A stretch of 64,000 nucleotides of DNA from Agrostemma githago (lineage: Eukaryota; Streptophyta; Magnoliopsida; Caryophyllales; Caryophyllaceae), in NCBI GenBank assembly GCA_958450325.1, contig OY288257.1, forward strand, positions 58,915,938-58,979,937, read 5' to 3'. The translations under genes and the position numbers were made by a program. Shown piece after piece: positions 42,967 through 53,972 of the stretch (position 1 is the first letter of the stretch; each line of letters begins with the position of its first letter). The notes under the pieces were generated by a model. That model saw only the letters and a list, made by a program, of their open reading frames with translations. It was not told the origin of the DNA and made no database searches.

Positions 42967-44736
42967 TCCCCTATTCACTAAAACAAAACCAAAGGGCAAA
43001 TGAGTCATTTCAACTTTCCCGCCAAAATTCTACCTCTTAATTACCTAATTGGGCTTGACAAAATAAACTTTTGTCTACATTCATTAAAAGCCCAATTTTT
43101 CAATGTTAAACCATACAATAACCAAATCTTTATTATCAATCAATTTTTACCAATTACATAAATTTGGGGAAAAAAAAATATTGTAACATACGGAGTAATA
43201 ACCAAAAATCTCTTCCATACTTTGAATAAACATCTCAAATGGGATGAACGAGTTAGGTCATACGGGTTTGACAAATTACGGGGTCGGGTCAAATAAATGT
43301 CATAGATCTAGTTAACGTCAGAATATCAAGCATGTATAATTTCTTACATTTTATCAATTAAAAAATATGGAGTATTTCTTTTAATATTAATCATATTTAG
43401 CATCACTAATGTTGTTAAATTAAATAATTATCATATTTATAAGCAAAAAATTATATTATTCATAAAAAATATTTTACTATTAAATGCTATAAAATGTGTG
43501 TAGCTATAGAATTTATATAAAATTATTATTTTTATAATTTATAATATTAATTTAATAATTTTTTAATTGTTATTTTAAATATTATATACTCATATAAATA
43601 CTAATATCACGATAATTTTAATGACACGTCATGATCCAAGTATCCAACATGTCCACCCATTCGAATCGGGTTTTGATGGGTAGAGCTGGCAAAAGCTGAC
43701 CCGACCCGCGAAACCGATGCAACCCACCCGAAACCCGACCCGATAGAACCCGAACTTTTGATGAACCGAAATCGACCCGACCCGACCCAATGACAAACCG
43801 ATAACCCGATACAACCCGAAATACTATGAACCGAACCCGACCTGACCCGACCCGAAGGCTAACCGCGAACCCGATAGGACCCGAAATGACATGACCCGAG
43901 CCGACTTGTGACCCGACCCGACTTGACCCATAATCCGTTTCATGTATTATTTTGAGTTCGTGTATCTAACTTTCTAAAGTAAAAATTATTAGTGACTCAA
44001 TTTGAATCCAACACATCGACCTGATTCGTTATTTTTACCCGAATTGACCCGATTGGTTGTCTAACCTGAATTAATCTGATTTATTATCTAGCCTTAACTG
44101 ACGTGATTTATTGTATTACTCAAGTTGACCCGATTATTTTCAAAACTAGACCCGAAAATATACTAAAGTGACTCAACTAACCCATGGAATACCCGATGAT
44201 TGAACCGAATAGACCCGTCCGATAGATAACCGACCCGAACCAGAACCGACCATTGATCCGATATAACCCGATTTATTAGATAACCGACCCGAACCAGAAC
44301 CGACCCGTTACGATTTTTAACTCGAGTAAACCCGACCCGTAAGAGACTCAACTCGAACCCGAACCGACCCGTCTAAGTATACTGACCCATTAAAACCCGA
44401 ACCCGAGATGACCCGACCCGTCTTAACCCGACCCATAACCGACCCGAGTGACCCGATTGCCACCTCTATTGATGGGTCATCTTATCCTAACAAAATATTA
44501 TTATACAAAAAAATAAGGTAATGAGAAAAATATTTGTATTTATTATGCTGTAAAACAAAAATTAAAGGGTAAAATTTACTCAAAATACAGAAACGTGAAC
44601 GGTTGAGTGAAATACTAAAGCAAAAAAAAGTTATTATAGACTTGGACAAAGGGAATATAATTTCGTAAGTAACTAATATATTTGTATAAACAAAAATTAA
44701 TTAAAAAACCGTGCGTAGGCACGGGTTTTGTACTAG
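42967..44736 (+). mobile_element. Helitron-like element, 1.77 kb, containing an hAT-like MITE
   Basis: Begins TCCCCTATTCACTAAAAC after A (42966) and ends GTACTAG before T (44737); a hairpin CCGTGC-GTAG-GCACGG lies 13 nt before the end. The start resembles that of the Helitron at 14623, including a nearby TTCCCGCC. It encodes no Rep/helicase and is non-autonomous. Confidence 0.7.
43681..44468 (+). mobile_element. hAT-like MITE built of CCCGAC repeats, copy 1, 788 bp
   Basis: Ends TAGAGCTGGCAA and the inverse of TAGAGGTGGCAA; the exact 8-bp duplication TTGATGGG lies on both sides (43673-43680, 44469-44476). The body is dominated by degenerate ACCCGACCCG units. An inverse copy sits in element C (58096-58880). 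An 8-bp duplication and these ends point to the hAT superfamily. Confidence 0.88.
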
Positions 44737-45174
44737 TTTATCTCGTCTATTTAATTTCTCGCATTTAATTTCTCGCATCTATTTTCGTTCCTATCATCTA
44801 ACTACTAACACTTTCGACTATAAAATACTGATCCTTTTACATATCGAATACAAAGGGTGACGAGATAAGGAAACACGAACACAAGAGTATCGCACTCGAG
44901 TCGTCGGTCGCTTATCTCGTCACCCCACGTATTTGGTTGTTTAAGGCGATTCAACTCCCTAAAACGCTTTTACGATTTTGTTCATATTAATATCGCGTAT
45001 ATTATATAATAAAATTATTTTCAAAAACACGGTTTCGAGCGAATATCCGATGACGCCGTTTGAACGTGTAGACCTAAAGGCCAAAACGACGACGTCAATA
45101 ACGTAAAAGGATTTAACATTCGCCATGACGAATCGATACTTTCAATCGAATGCATTCGATAATTGATTTTACCC

Positions 45175-46433
45175 GGCCAAATAACCAAATTGGTAAAAAA
45201 AAAAGTGGTTCAAAGGTGACGGATTGGTAAAAAAAGTATCGCCGACGCCGAATAGGTAAAAAAAGTGACACCCAAGTGACGAATTGGTAAAAAAATATCG
45301 CCGGTGCCAAATAGGTAAAAAAAGTGGTACAGAAGTGACGAATTGGTAAAAAAATATAATCGTGTTACGGATTTAAAAAAAATTAACCGATGCAAGAAAT
45401 TGATAAAAAACGTAATCGGTGTCAAACTGTTACGGATTAAAACAAAAAATTAATCGATGCGACACTATTTAGAAATTAATGTTCGTAAAATAAATTACCT
45501 AGCGTTTTGGGTCGGTTTAAATTTTTTTAAAGTGTGCCGACATTATCACATAGATCCCTGTTTACGGTACTTACGATACGGTGTAAAAAATCTAGACATG
45601 TTGAAACTCGATCCACTACCCATTTGACTCAAACCCGAAAAGACCCATTAATCTAGGATCGAAATCCGACTCGACCCATATTGTAACCTGACTAATTTAA
45701 GACATCTAATAAAATCTTCTCATCAAAAAAATTCCGTAAGGTGAAAAAAGAAAACAAATTTTCATCTACTCCATATTATCATAGCTCATACAATTCTAAA
45801 TAAGTCAACATTACAATCAAATGAGTCATCTAGACGAAAATTTGTTTTTTTTTTCACCGTACGAATTTTTTTTGATTAGAAGATTTTATTAGATCCCTTA
45901 AATTAGTCGGGTTACAATATGGGTCGAGTCGAATTTCGATCCTAGATTAACGGGTCTTTTCGGGTTCGAGTCAAATGGGTCGTGGATCGAGTTTCGACAT
46001 GTCTAGATTTTTTACACCGTATCGTAAGAACCGTAAACACGGACATATGTGACAATAATATCGGCACACTTTGAAAAAAAAAAATCTAAACCGACCCAAA
46101 ACGATAGGTAATTTATTTTACGAACTTTAATGTCTAAATAGTGTTGCATCGATTAATTTTTTTTAATCCGTAACAATACAATTTGACACCGATTACATTT
46201 TTTACCAATTTTTTGCATCGGTTATTTTTTTTTTTAAAATCCGTAACATGATTATATTTTTTTTACCAATTCGTCACTTGGTACCACTTTTTTTTACCTA
46301 TTTGACACCGCAACATTTTTTTACCAATTCGTCACTTGGGTGCCACTTTTTTTACCTATTCGGCGCCGGCGATACTTTTTTTACCAATCCGTCACCTTTG
46401 AGCCATTTTTTTTACCAATTTGGTTATTTGGCC
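45175..46433. mobile_element. Foldback element with about 600-bp inverted arms (Mutator-like)
   Basis: The left arm 45175 to about 45768 and right arm about 45833-46433 are inverse copies, starting GGCCAAATAACCAAATTGGT. A 64-bp spacer separates them. GATTTTACCC (10 bp) flanks exactly on both sides (45165-45174, 46434-46443). The outer 250 bp of each arm hold repeats of [AG]AATTGGTAAAAAAAGT type alternating with GTGACGAATTGG and CGCCG. There is no transposase. Long arms and a 10-bp duplication suit a TIR-type Mutator-like element. Confidence 0.88.
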
Positions 46434-47030
46434 GATTTTACCCAAAGTCCTTATAACCACAAGACAGGACGCACGGGAGGTGGCACCTCACAATTGAGGC
46501 GCGCCACTCCAGGCGCCTGATGGTCAGGGCGCCTCATGGCGTGCGCCTGACCTTCGGGTTATGACGCGATCGCGGAATCTTTCGTCGCATGTTTTGGATT
46601 TCATTTATAAGCGTCGCTTTAAATGCTTGATGATGATTCTGTAATCGAACGTCGTGCATAAAGAGCCATCGAGAATCGAACTAATACGAAACCTAATGAC
46701 GTCAATCCAAGCGTCGTACGGTCCACGAGACCCGACAACGACGTCGCGATACGGAGGGCTCCGATATTCGTGTTAAGTCGATATATTTGATTCAAATCAT
46801 AAACTGGGACAATCAAGGACAAGTACCCAATTAAGGTCGAAACGAGGTGTCGTAGACTTTCAACGTAGTCAAACAACGATATGAGTTTCGCCTAGGGAAT
46901 TACGCTTGCAACGTTAGTCGACACGTGCTAATCTGTCACATGTCTCCTTTCAAAACCCACATTGCATATTCATTTTCTTCTCTTTACGACTTTAAGTGAA
47001 CGCCTCGTGATATTAATTAATCCTCTATCG

Positions 47031-47350
47031 ACGACTCACTAGTCAGACTCGGTATTCGATAAATAAAGGCAACCAAATGTCACTAGGATAAGTCGGGTTG
47101 AGACATCGAAGCCTCAGGATCAAGCTAGCATCACGCTTTGGTCCCATACGCTGCCGGTTTGGGTGCCACAATGCAGACACCCGAATACTGGGTCGCCGTA
47201 CATCAGGCGCGTGGACAATCACATTATACTCAAACTGGTATCACATTCGGGAGGTCGCACTGTCACACATGTTGCAGGTTAAAGTATCACACAACTATAT
47301 GATAACTGACACGCTGCATGCAAGGCGAGACACATACGACGACAAATCAT
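47031..47350. other. Unassigned sequence between LTR E and a transposon-type gene
   Basis: More GC-rich than its surroundings. Short frames on both strands show no domain. It may be the downstream part of the decayed minus-strand gene. Confidence 0.35.
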
Positions 47351-48572
47351 AATATGAGTACTTACATCGAACGATCTAGCTTTCATCTGGTCGTTATCTC
47401 CGAATCCGGTCGGTAGAGGAACGACAATGCCCTTTTGGTCACTCGTACATGTTCTGCTCACTAGACTGTTGGGCGGGATTGAAGCCGGTCTGCTGGATGG
47501 CTTAATTGTAGCCGCAATAACCACGTCATCCCCTACATCTTTATTTGTATGGGGCCGGGGTAGGTTACGTTCGATCGCACTTGATTGCCGAGCGACCCCG
47601 TTGCCAGCTTACCTTCCAAACGTTCACTCCGCGTCTCCAGGTCCCAATGTTTTATGAGCGGGAGTTCAGTACTGCATCACCTGCTATACAGAAGTCATAC
47701 CGTTGAAAGTAGGTACCTAGGCAGTTAACGGGATGCACCTTACCAGGTACCTAGGCAGTTCCTCCAAATTCTGTGTATTGCCCCCGCGAGCACAACTCCT
47801 CATAGCACTTACGTGCACCAATTGTGAATACCAATATACTCGACATCTTCGACAGCCCCCAGGAGCTTCAAGTCAAGTAGGCGTTCGAAGTTGGTGCAAG
47901 GAATGACGAGTAAGCGAACAAAATAAACTTCCTCACAAACTCTTCGTCGGCTTCACGAATAGTAACGAGGCCGGTTATCGTACACGGGCCCTAGTCGTAT
48001 GGGAGCGCTCGTATTTGTATTTTTGTACTGCTTCCTCCAGCTATTCTTCAGCACTACCACGTCTTTTGACTTCGCCTCTTTCGCTCACGACGTGGCTACA
48101 AGTGGAAGCGGCTCCGGGCCAAACGGGAGTCCAAAACAGTCGTGCACATCGAACTTCATCACCATAAACTTCGTGCACCCAGACGCACGGAACACATGTG
48201 AACCATCACGGAACACCCGTAGGAAGAGCATCGCGTGTTCCAGTGGTACTGGTTCGAGCTTCAGCTCAAGCAACCCACCGAAGCCCACATTACGGAGGGC
48301 ATCCCTCTGCTCATCTGTCAACATCGTAAGAAGAGTGAAAAGCCTTCTGGGACGACACCGAAATTTAGGTGGACCTGATTTATTCTTCCTTGTATTTGTG
48401 TGATCTGATTTTCTACCTTCCTGCTTTTTACCCACACAGACTTCATTACCACCTGATTTCTTTCAGCTAGGAGTTGCTTCGACAGATTTTCTACCATTAT
48501 CCGCCTATTTTCCTGTATGGTTCTTACTTCCACCTGCTTTATTACTTGCTTTCTTTTACCAGCCATCTGCAA
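47351..48572 (-). pseudogene. Decayed transposon-type gene (Ulp1/PMD-associated family)
   Basis: On the minus strand an acceptor TTTTTTGCAG precedes ATGGCTGGTAAAAGAAAG (M-A-G-K-R-K). After a frameshift near 48420, the frame 48435-48085 reads L-T-D-E-Q-R-D-A-L-R-N-V-G-F-G-G-L-L and V-H-D-C-F-G-L-P-F-G, matching the N-terminal region common to plant transposon proteins that carry Ulp1-type proteases or mobile domains. Further frames give E-F-V-R-K-F-I-L-F-A-Y-S-S-F-L-A-P-T-S (about 47940-47880) and then I-G-I-H-N-W-C. Several stops and frameshifts follow. No protease triad survives. A captured gene or an autonomous Mutator-like gene are both possible. Confidence 0.6.
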
Positions 48573-49480
48573 AAAATTGAGTCACACAGAGCTAGATGTA
48601 AGAGTCATACACTGTCTAGACAAAAGTCACTCAGCTAGTTCACCCAACAGTCAGTCACAATACGAACATGAATCACGGACAGTACACATAGGATTCACAC
48701 ACTGTCCACACAAAAGTCACATAGCCATTTCACACAATAGTCACTCACATACAGTACATTCAGGAGTCACTCATAGTGCCCACATGAGTTACTCACATTC
48801 CACACAAGAGTCAGACAAATAACCACCCAAAGTCACGCATCTTACACACAAGAAGCAAACATATAATCAACGGAGACAGGACACTCGAACTACATGAACA
48901 ACAGTCAAAGTCACACAGGAAAAGTGAGATAAAGATCAACCAAAGTCACGCATACATATCACTCATATCACCGCAAGCTACACACGAAAGTCACGAAAAG
49001 GTCATACAACTTCACGCAGCAGAAGTCATACATGCATAACTCAAAATTTGAAAATTACGGGGGGGTCAAAAGACTATAAAACAGGGAGAAGTAATCATAT
49101 TAATTATTATAGTGAAAATGTGAAAACTGTCGGACATTCGTTAGGGAGTTTCAGGGGTACTTACGATAAAAATATTAAAAAAAAAATGGATAAAGATTAT
49201 GAAGAAGATAATGAAAGAAAAAATTACCTGGAAATCGTCGAGTTTCAGGAGTGGAAGCTCTAAGAATGATGAAGTTAGGGTTTGTGTGTGACTTTTTTGA
49301 TTGGTATTTAGGGAGTTTTTGGTAGAGAGTATGGAGGAAGTGAATGCAAAAGAAATTGAATTCAAATGGACGGGATGAAGAAAAGAGGAAGACACGGGCG
49401 ATAGACGAGAGTAATTGTAGAATGATTCATGGGAGAGGGTGAGTCGCTTCTTTGCTGCTGTCACCCGAAGACCTGATAGC
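48573..49480 (-). other. 5' leader and repeat-rich intron of the minus-strand gene
   Basis: Sense direction: a CT-rich leader from about 49480, a donor GATTTCCAG|GTAATTTTTT at about 49230, then an intron to the TTGCAG at about 48573. The intron's 48590-49030 part is a degenerate array of GTCACAC/GTCACTCA phrases of about 20-30 bp. The gene plus intron layout mirrors that of the plus-strand gene at 49.9-51.1 kb. Confidence 0.5.
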
Positions 49481-49606
49481 CTTTCCCCCCTTCTTCTTTT
49501 TATTTAAGATTAAGAAGCATCATCCAAGCCCTCCATCTATATACCAATCAAGGACCTAGATTGGGACTAAGAGACTTCATAATAGTGAGGGATGTTCTTA
49601 ATCCCC

Positions 49607-49610
<4 letters not shown>

Positions 49611-49649
<39 letters not shown>
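49611..49649. repeat. (AT)n microsatellite
   Basis: About 39 bp of AT repeats. TTAATCCCCCTCT lies before it and AGGGGATCAGGG after, so the flanks are themselves partly inverted. Confidence 0.95.
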
Positions 49650-49652
<3 letters not shown>

Positions 49653-49860
49653 GATCAGGGAAGTTAACAACTCTTGGAGAGTTGCTTAGTTTTGATCCCC
49701 TCCATCCATTCATCCTAAGATGTATGGTGGATGGATGAGGTTCAATTATTAAAAAAAAAAAAAGATAATTAACTGACAAAGCAGTAGTGGAGAGAGGGAA
49801 ACATCCCCTCACCCAAATCAATCCCTACATTACTTCCCTCATATACTTCCCAACGCCCTT
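49650..49860. repeat. Nested hairpin and adjoining non-coding DNA
   Basis: GGGGATC at 49650 pairs with GATCCCC at about 49694-49700; inside it CAACTC-TTGGA-GAGTTG forms a second stem. This suggests the end of a small transposon or an excision remnant. No coding features. Confidence 0.45.
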
Positions 49861-49931
49861 ATTTTCAATTCATTTCTCAACTCAATTCATCTCTCTCTAA
49901 CAAAACTCCAACAAATAATCACCATTAATAA

Positions 49932-50020
49932 CTCCGACCATACTTCGTCAACTACTCCGACCATACTTCGTCAACTACTCCGACCATACTCCGTCAACTA
50001 CTCCGACCATACTGCGTTTT
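49932..50020 (+). repeat. 23-bp tandem repeat, four copies
   Basis: The unit CTCCGACCATACTTCGTCAA plus CTA repeats at 49932, 49955, 49978 and 50001 with one or two changes. It lies in the presumed leader of the plus-strand gene. Confidence 0.9.
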
Positions 50021-50065
50021 TAACCCAACATACTCCGTTAGTAACTTCGATCATCATACGACGGT

Positions 50066-50345
50066 ATGTTCATCTTCATCTTCATCATCTTCATCTACAT
50101 CTTCATGCTTCTTTTTCTTCATCATCATCTTCATATTCATCTTCATCTTCATCTTCATGCTTTTTTTTCTTCATCATCTGATCTTCATATATATTCATCT
50201 TCATCTTCATGCTTCTTTTTATTTTTCATATTTTTTTTTTTTGTATTTATAAAATTATTCATCTTTATTATCCACAAAAAAAAGAACAACTTCATCTTTA
50301 AGATGAAGTTTGAAGATGAACTTGTTCTTTTTTTTGTGGGATGAA
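50066..50345 (+). repeat. (CTTCAT)n array ending in a hairpin
   Basis: Dense CTTCAT/CATCTT units at 50070-50215. At about 50268-50340 CCACAAAAAAAAGAACAA pairs with TTGTTCTTTTTTTTGTGG, enclosing a second stem AACTTCATCTT/AAGATGAAGTT. Confidence 0.8.
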
Positions 50346-50384
50346 TGAATGTTGAAGATGAAGATGAACAAGTTATTTAGTGCG

Positions 50385-51360
50385 TAATGTTCTTACAGAA
50401 TTGCAAGACCACACACTTTCAGTTGTATAGTCACACTCATTATGTTGTAGAATCACGCAGCTGTACACTCATTGTAGTCACACATTCAGTTGTATAGTCA
50501 CACTCATTATGCTGTATAGTCACACTCTTTATGTTGTAGAATCACTCAGCTGTAGAATACCTTAGGATTAAGGTATCATGCGTTTAATCATTTCATCTTC
50601 ATGGTTGTTTTACTTTTCATACCTTTTTTTTATTTATAAAATTATTCATCTTCATTATCCAAAAAAAATGAAGATTAAATATGGATTAAAATGAAGGTTG
50701 AATATGAATGAATGAAAGTTGAATATTTAATGAATGTTATAATTTAGTTGTATAGTCACAGAGATTATGTTGTATAGTCGCACAGTTGAAGTTGTATAGT
50801 CATACTCGTTATGTTGTAGGATCACAGTCATTATGTTGTAGGATCACACCGTTTATGTTGTATAGTCACACAGTTAATTAAAGTTGTATAGTCACACTCA
50901 TTATGTTGTACAATCATGCAGTTGTACCGTCATTGTAGTCACATATTCAGTTGTATGTGTGATTTAGATTGATTGTGTGTTTTGTTGCAGCGAAATGATT
51001 GGTGGAAAGAGGAATGTTGGTAAAAGGGGCGGTGGGAAGAAGAAGGTCGTGGAAGATACAGCGATCGACCACGTAATTGGACAATGTATTGTTGTGAAGA
51101 TTAAAATGAAGGTTGAATATGAATGAATGAAGGTTGAATATTTAATGAATGTTTAAATAATTTGTTCTGAATGTATGTATAATCATCTTTATAATTATGA
51201 ATGTGACTTTGCTAATGATGATTGAAGAATAATTGACTGTATGGCTTTTATTTTCCATTTTACGGTTTCAGTTTTGTAGTCACACACTTTAGGTTGTATA
51301 GTCACACTCATTATATTGTATAGTCACACTCATTATAATGTAGAATCACCCAAATTCTTG
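50385..51360 (+). repeat. Degenerate tandem array of GTTGTATAGTCACACTCATTA
   Basis: More than a dozen imperfect copies of a roughly 25-30-bp unit (GTTGTA[TG]A[GA]TCACACTCATTATG), clustered at 50385-50560, 50740-50960 and 51270-51355. The intervening block with TTCATCTTCAT..TTTATAAAATTATTCATC recurs at 50220-50360 and 50585-50720. Confidence 0.8.
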
Positions 51361-51371
51361 CAGTGATTAGT

Positions 51372-53615
51372 TGTGGACATGACATAGGTCCACCCCGACG
51401 CGGCCACGCGCGAGTTTGGGGAGGCGAATGAATCTCCATATGAGATGGTCAAATTGAAATTTAAATCGAAGTAGGAGTCGCCACCGAACTTTGTGGGAGT
51501 TCGGGCCCGTTCGAACCCACTCTATGTCGTAGTGGGCCGTGTACAAAATACGGCCCATTTCCGATGTCAGAGCTTATTGGGTTCGTTCCTTTGCATTACG
51601 ATACCGATACCGACATTATCGGATATCGTGCATTGACTCTCGTTGCCAATGAATTCGGACATCCGGAAACCATGGTTCTGAGTAAGGGGTGAGGGTACGT
51701 GTTGGGAAGTTCACTAAGAACACCCAACCCCGCCCGCACTTAGCGGCCTTTACTAAGATATCGTTCGTTTTTTATGTACACGCGTTAGTTCGACGGTTAA
51801 ATGATATGCAAACATTATTTTCCTAAGCATGTGAGAAAAATAAATGGGTTTCTAAGTCGTTTAATGCATCTTGAGCTAATAACGTCAAAGTTGTATTTAG
51901 CATGTGAAGTTCGTTTTAGTCTAATAAAACAAAAGATGAAAAAAATTGCTACAAACACGAGAAAACGAGTTAGTAACGGTGAATAAATCGAATAAAGATG
52001 TAAATAAATGATATGCATGATTCGAAAAAGATTTAATGACACGTGATGGATTAGCACGCGTTGACCGAGGTCAAAAAAAGTATTTATCGAAATATGTCGC
52101 GAAAGTCGCTTTTTATGTAAGATCCGAAAAGAATAAAAAAAATAGAAAAGCGAGGAAACGAAAAAAAAAAGACCCGACCATCCAGGCCACCGCGCGAGTC
52201 GCCTGACAGGCGCGCGACTCGCGTGGCGGTCTGTCCATTTTTTTATTTGTCGAAAAACCGTTAATTTTTATAAATCGCGTACAAATATGGATTATTTCAT
52301 ACTCGATTTATGTTTTCGATATTCGTCGTATTCGATATTCGATTATGAAATCGCTATCGAATAGTCGGAATGCTTTTAGAAAAGGTTTTGAAAAAAAGTT
52401 CGTTTTGAACGAAAAGAAGAAAAAAAAAAGGAATTGAACGAAAAAGATGTTAATTCTCTCCGCGTATAAAATCGTCGAATTTTGTTAGAAAAAAAAGATG
52501 TAACGACTTTATTAGCATCAACGAGAATTAATTAATTTGGTTCTTGTTAGATACGATATTCGATTAGAGAATCGATATCGTATTTTAAGAACGTTTGTTT
52601 TATGAAAATATTTTTGTAATATCGATACTATAAAAAATATGTGACGAACGACCCATATTAAAAATACGACCGACGACATGACCGAAAAGAGAGAAAAAAA
52701 AACGTGGAGAAGGAAGAGAAAAGGAAAAGACTCGGGTTTGATTTACGCCCTCAACCTACATGCTTTGCTTTCTCGGTATAGAGCTCGTCGGACAGTGGCT
52801 TAGGCACGAGAGCGTCGAGACGATGTGGATGAGTTTAGGATGGTGCGTTTTTTATGTGTGAGGTGACGGATTCAGCCGGATGGTGGGGTCGGGTTCGTCG
52901 GTATTTTGACAGTATTTCGGTGCTCCTTCAGATGTATGTCGAGATTATTTTTGCTTAGATGTCGAGGATGTATGTGTGTCACTAACAACTGTCTTTCAAT
53001 GTTGAATGGAGGGTCCTATTTATAGGCGCAGAGGTTTAGGAGAGGTATCTTGCTTGGATAACAAGAAATACCGGTTTGGATATGAAATGTAAGAAGTTGA
53101 AAGGAACGAGAAGTCCGTTGCTTGGGGAGGAAGCAAGGAAATCTCAGCTGAATGGGAGGGTTTTGGCCGAGTATCTGGAGCTCGGTCGGTATCTGATTCG
53201 GTTTCCGGATAGAATTCCTACTTGAGATCGAATTCTATCCTTAAACGGATTTGTTTAATATTTTTGAAGCTGATTTTTCATGGTATTGGTGACCGAATCA
53301 GCCACGTGAGGTGTCACGGATGACTCGCGTGTCTCGGGAATATTTTTGACCGGGTTTTGACTCGGTCGCTAAAAAACGGTTTTACCCCTGGTGTCGGAAT
53401 CGACCCAAATTAGTCTTATTTGACTCGAAACGACCCACTGGGCCTGGATTTGAGGTTGGTTTTGTAAGATTTGTACTCCGTGATAAGCCTAAACCAAATG
53501 TCCATGATTTCGATCCCATATCCGAGTCCATTAAAGCACGTTTGCGTCCGATCATCATCGGGTGTTTGGCGGGAACTACTATAGACACCTGGCGGTCAAA
53601 ATGTGGGTGTCTACA
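51372..53615 (-). repeat. Element C 3' LTR
   Basis: 2244 bp, TG…CA, related to but clearly diverged from the LTRs of B. The minus-strand CTATAAATAGG TATA box is at 53017-53024. The GC module at 52190-52235 has CGCGCGAGTCGC and GCGCGCGACTCGCG arms, matching in kind the one in B. The CCCTCAACCTACATGC phrase is present near 52748. Confidence 0.92.
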
Positions 53616-53631
53616 GAGCCCCCACTCTGAC
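53616..53631 (-). other. Element C polypurine tract
   Basis: GTCAGAGTGGGGGCTC in sense, identical to that of element B, directly next to the 3' LTR. Confidence 0.75.
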
Positions 53632-53815
53632 TGAGGCTTGGACAAGGCAAAAGTCAGAGTAGCTACCACGCCAATCGAGGATTAAAACCCGGCAAACTTC
53701 CGATCGGGTCGTTTAGAGTCCATTAGACTTGCGTGAAGGGCTCGCCAGCCATAAGATAGAAATCATACCTGGATAGATGTTAATACTGGCGCGGGGACTT
53801 TTCCTAAAAAGTCTT

Positions 53816-53972
53816 GGGTGTATCTGCTTGTAGATGCATCCCGTCTTGGAATTGCATAGGAGCTTGCCTTGTAAGCTGTGGGTGTATCTGCCTACAGATA
53901 CATCCCGTCTTGGGATTGCGTGGGAGCTTGCCTTGTAAGCTCTGGGTGTATCTTCTTATAGATACATCCCGA
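53816..53972. repeat. 64-bp tandem repeat, two and a half copies, with hairpins
   Basis: Units start GGGTGTATCT at 53816, 53880 and 53944 (64-bp period). Each start folds: GGGTGTATCT with AGATACATCCC or AGATGCATCCC. The array sits between the polypurine tract and the antisense gene. Element B has no such array. Confidence 0.9.

Larger units (their letters stand above)
42204..47030 (+). mobile_element. Partial gypsy LTR, type E, with inserted elements
   Basis: It starts TGTAGACACCCGCATTTTG, the family LTR start, with a TATA box (42671-42678) and the shared AACATGTAGGTTGAGAGTGT phrase at about 42878. It continues at 44738-45174 (GCTTATCTCGTCACCCC, matching element D's GCTTATCCCGGTACCCC) and at 46444 to about 47030 (GACACGTGCTAATC; compare D at 62932). 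It is broken by a Helitron (42967-44736) and a foldback element (45175-46433). No primer site or coding part follows, so it is truncated; the right border is approximate. Its GC modules use GGCGCC-type motifs. Confidence 0.7.
49861..51126 (+). pseudogene. 5' part of a second transposon-type gene, cut by element C
   Basis: A CT-rich leader (from about 49861) ends at a donor ACGACG|GTATGTTC (50063). A long intron of CTTCAT and GTATAGTCACACTCATTATG-type repeats runs to TTTTGTTGCAG (about 50992). The exon then reads M-I-G-G-K-R-N-V-G-K-R-G-G-G-K-K-K-V-V-E and stops after 43 codons. Its basic start resembles that of the minus-strand gene (M-A-G-K-R-K). The remainder is absent, since element C starts at 51372. 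No product can be named. Confidence 0.35.

Noticed and set aside
47999..48403. 134-codon plus-strand frame
   Set aside because: Antisense to the minus-strand transposon-type frame (48435-48085), which has recognisable conserved blocks; the plus frame has none.
48590..49030. Possible CRISPR-like array
   Set aside because: Repeats are degenerate, spacing irregular and the DNA is plant nuclear; no array or cas genes.
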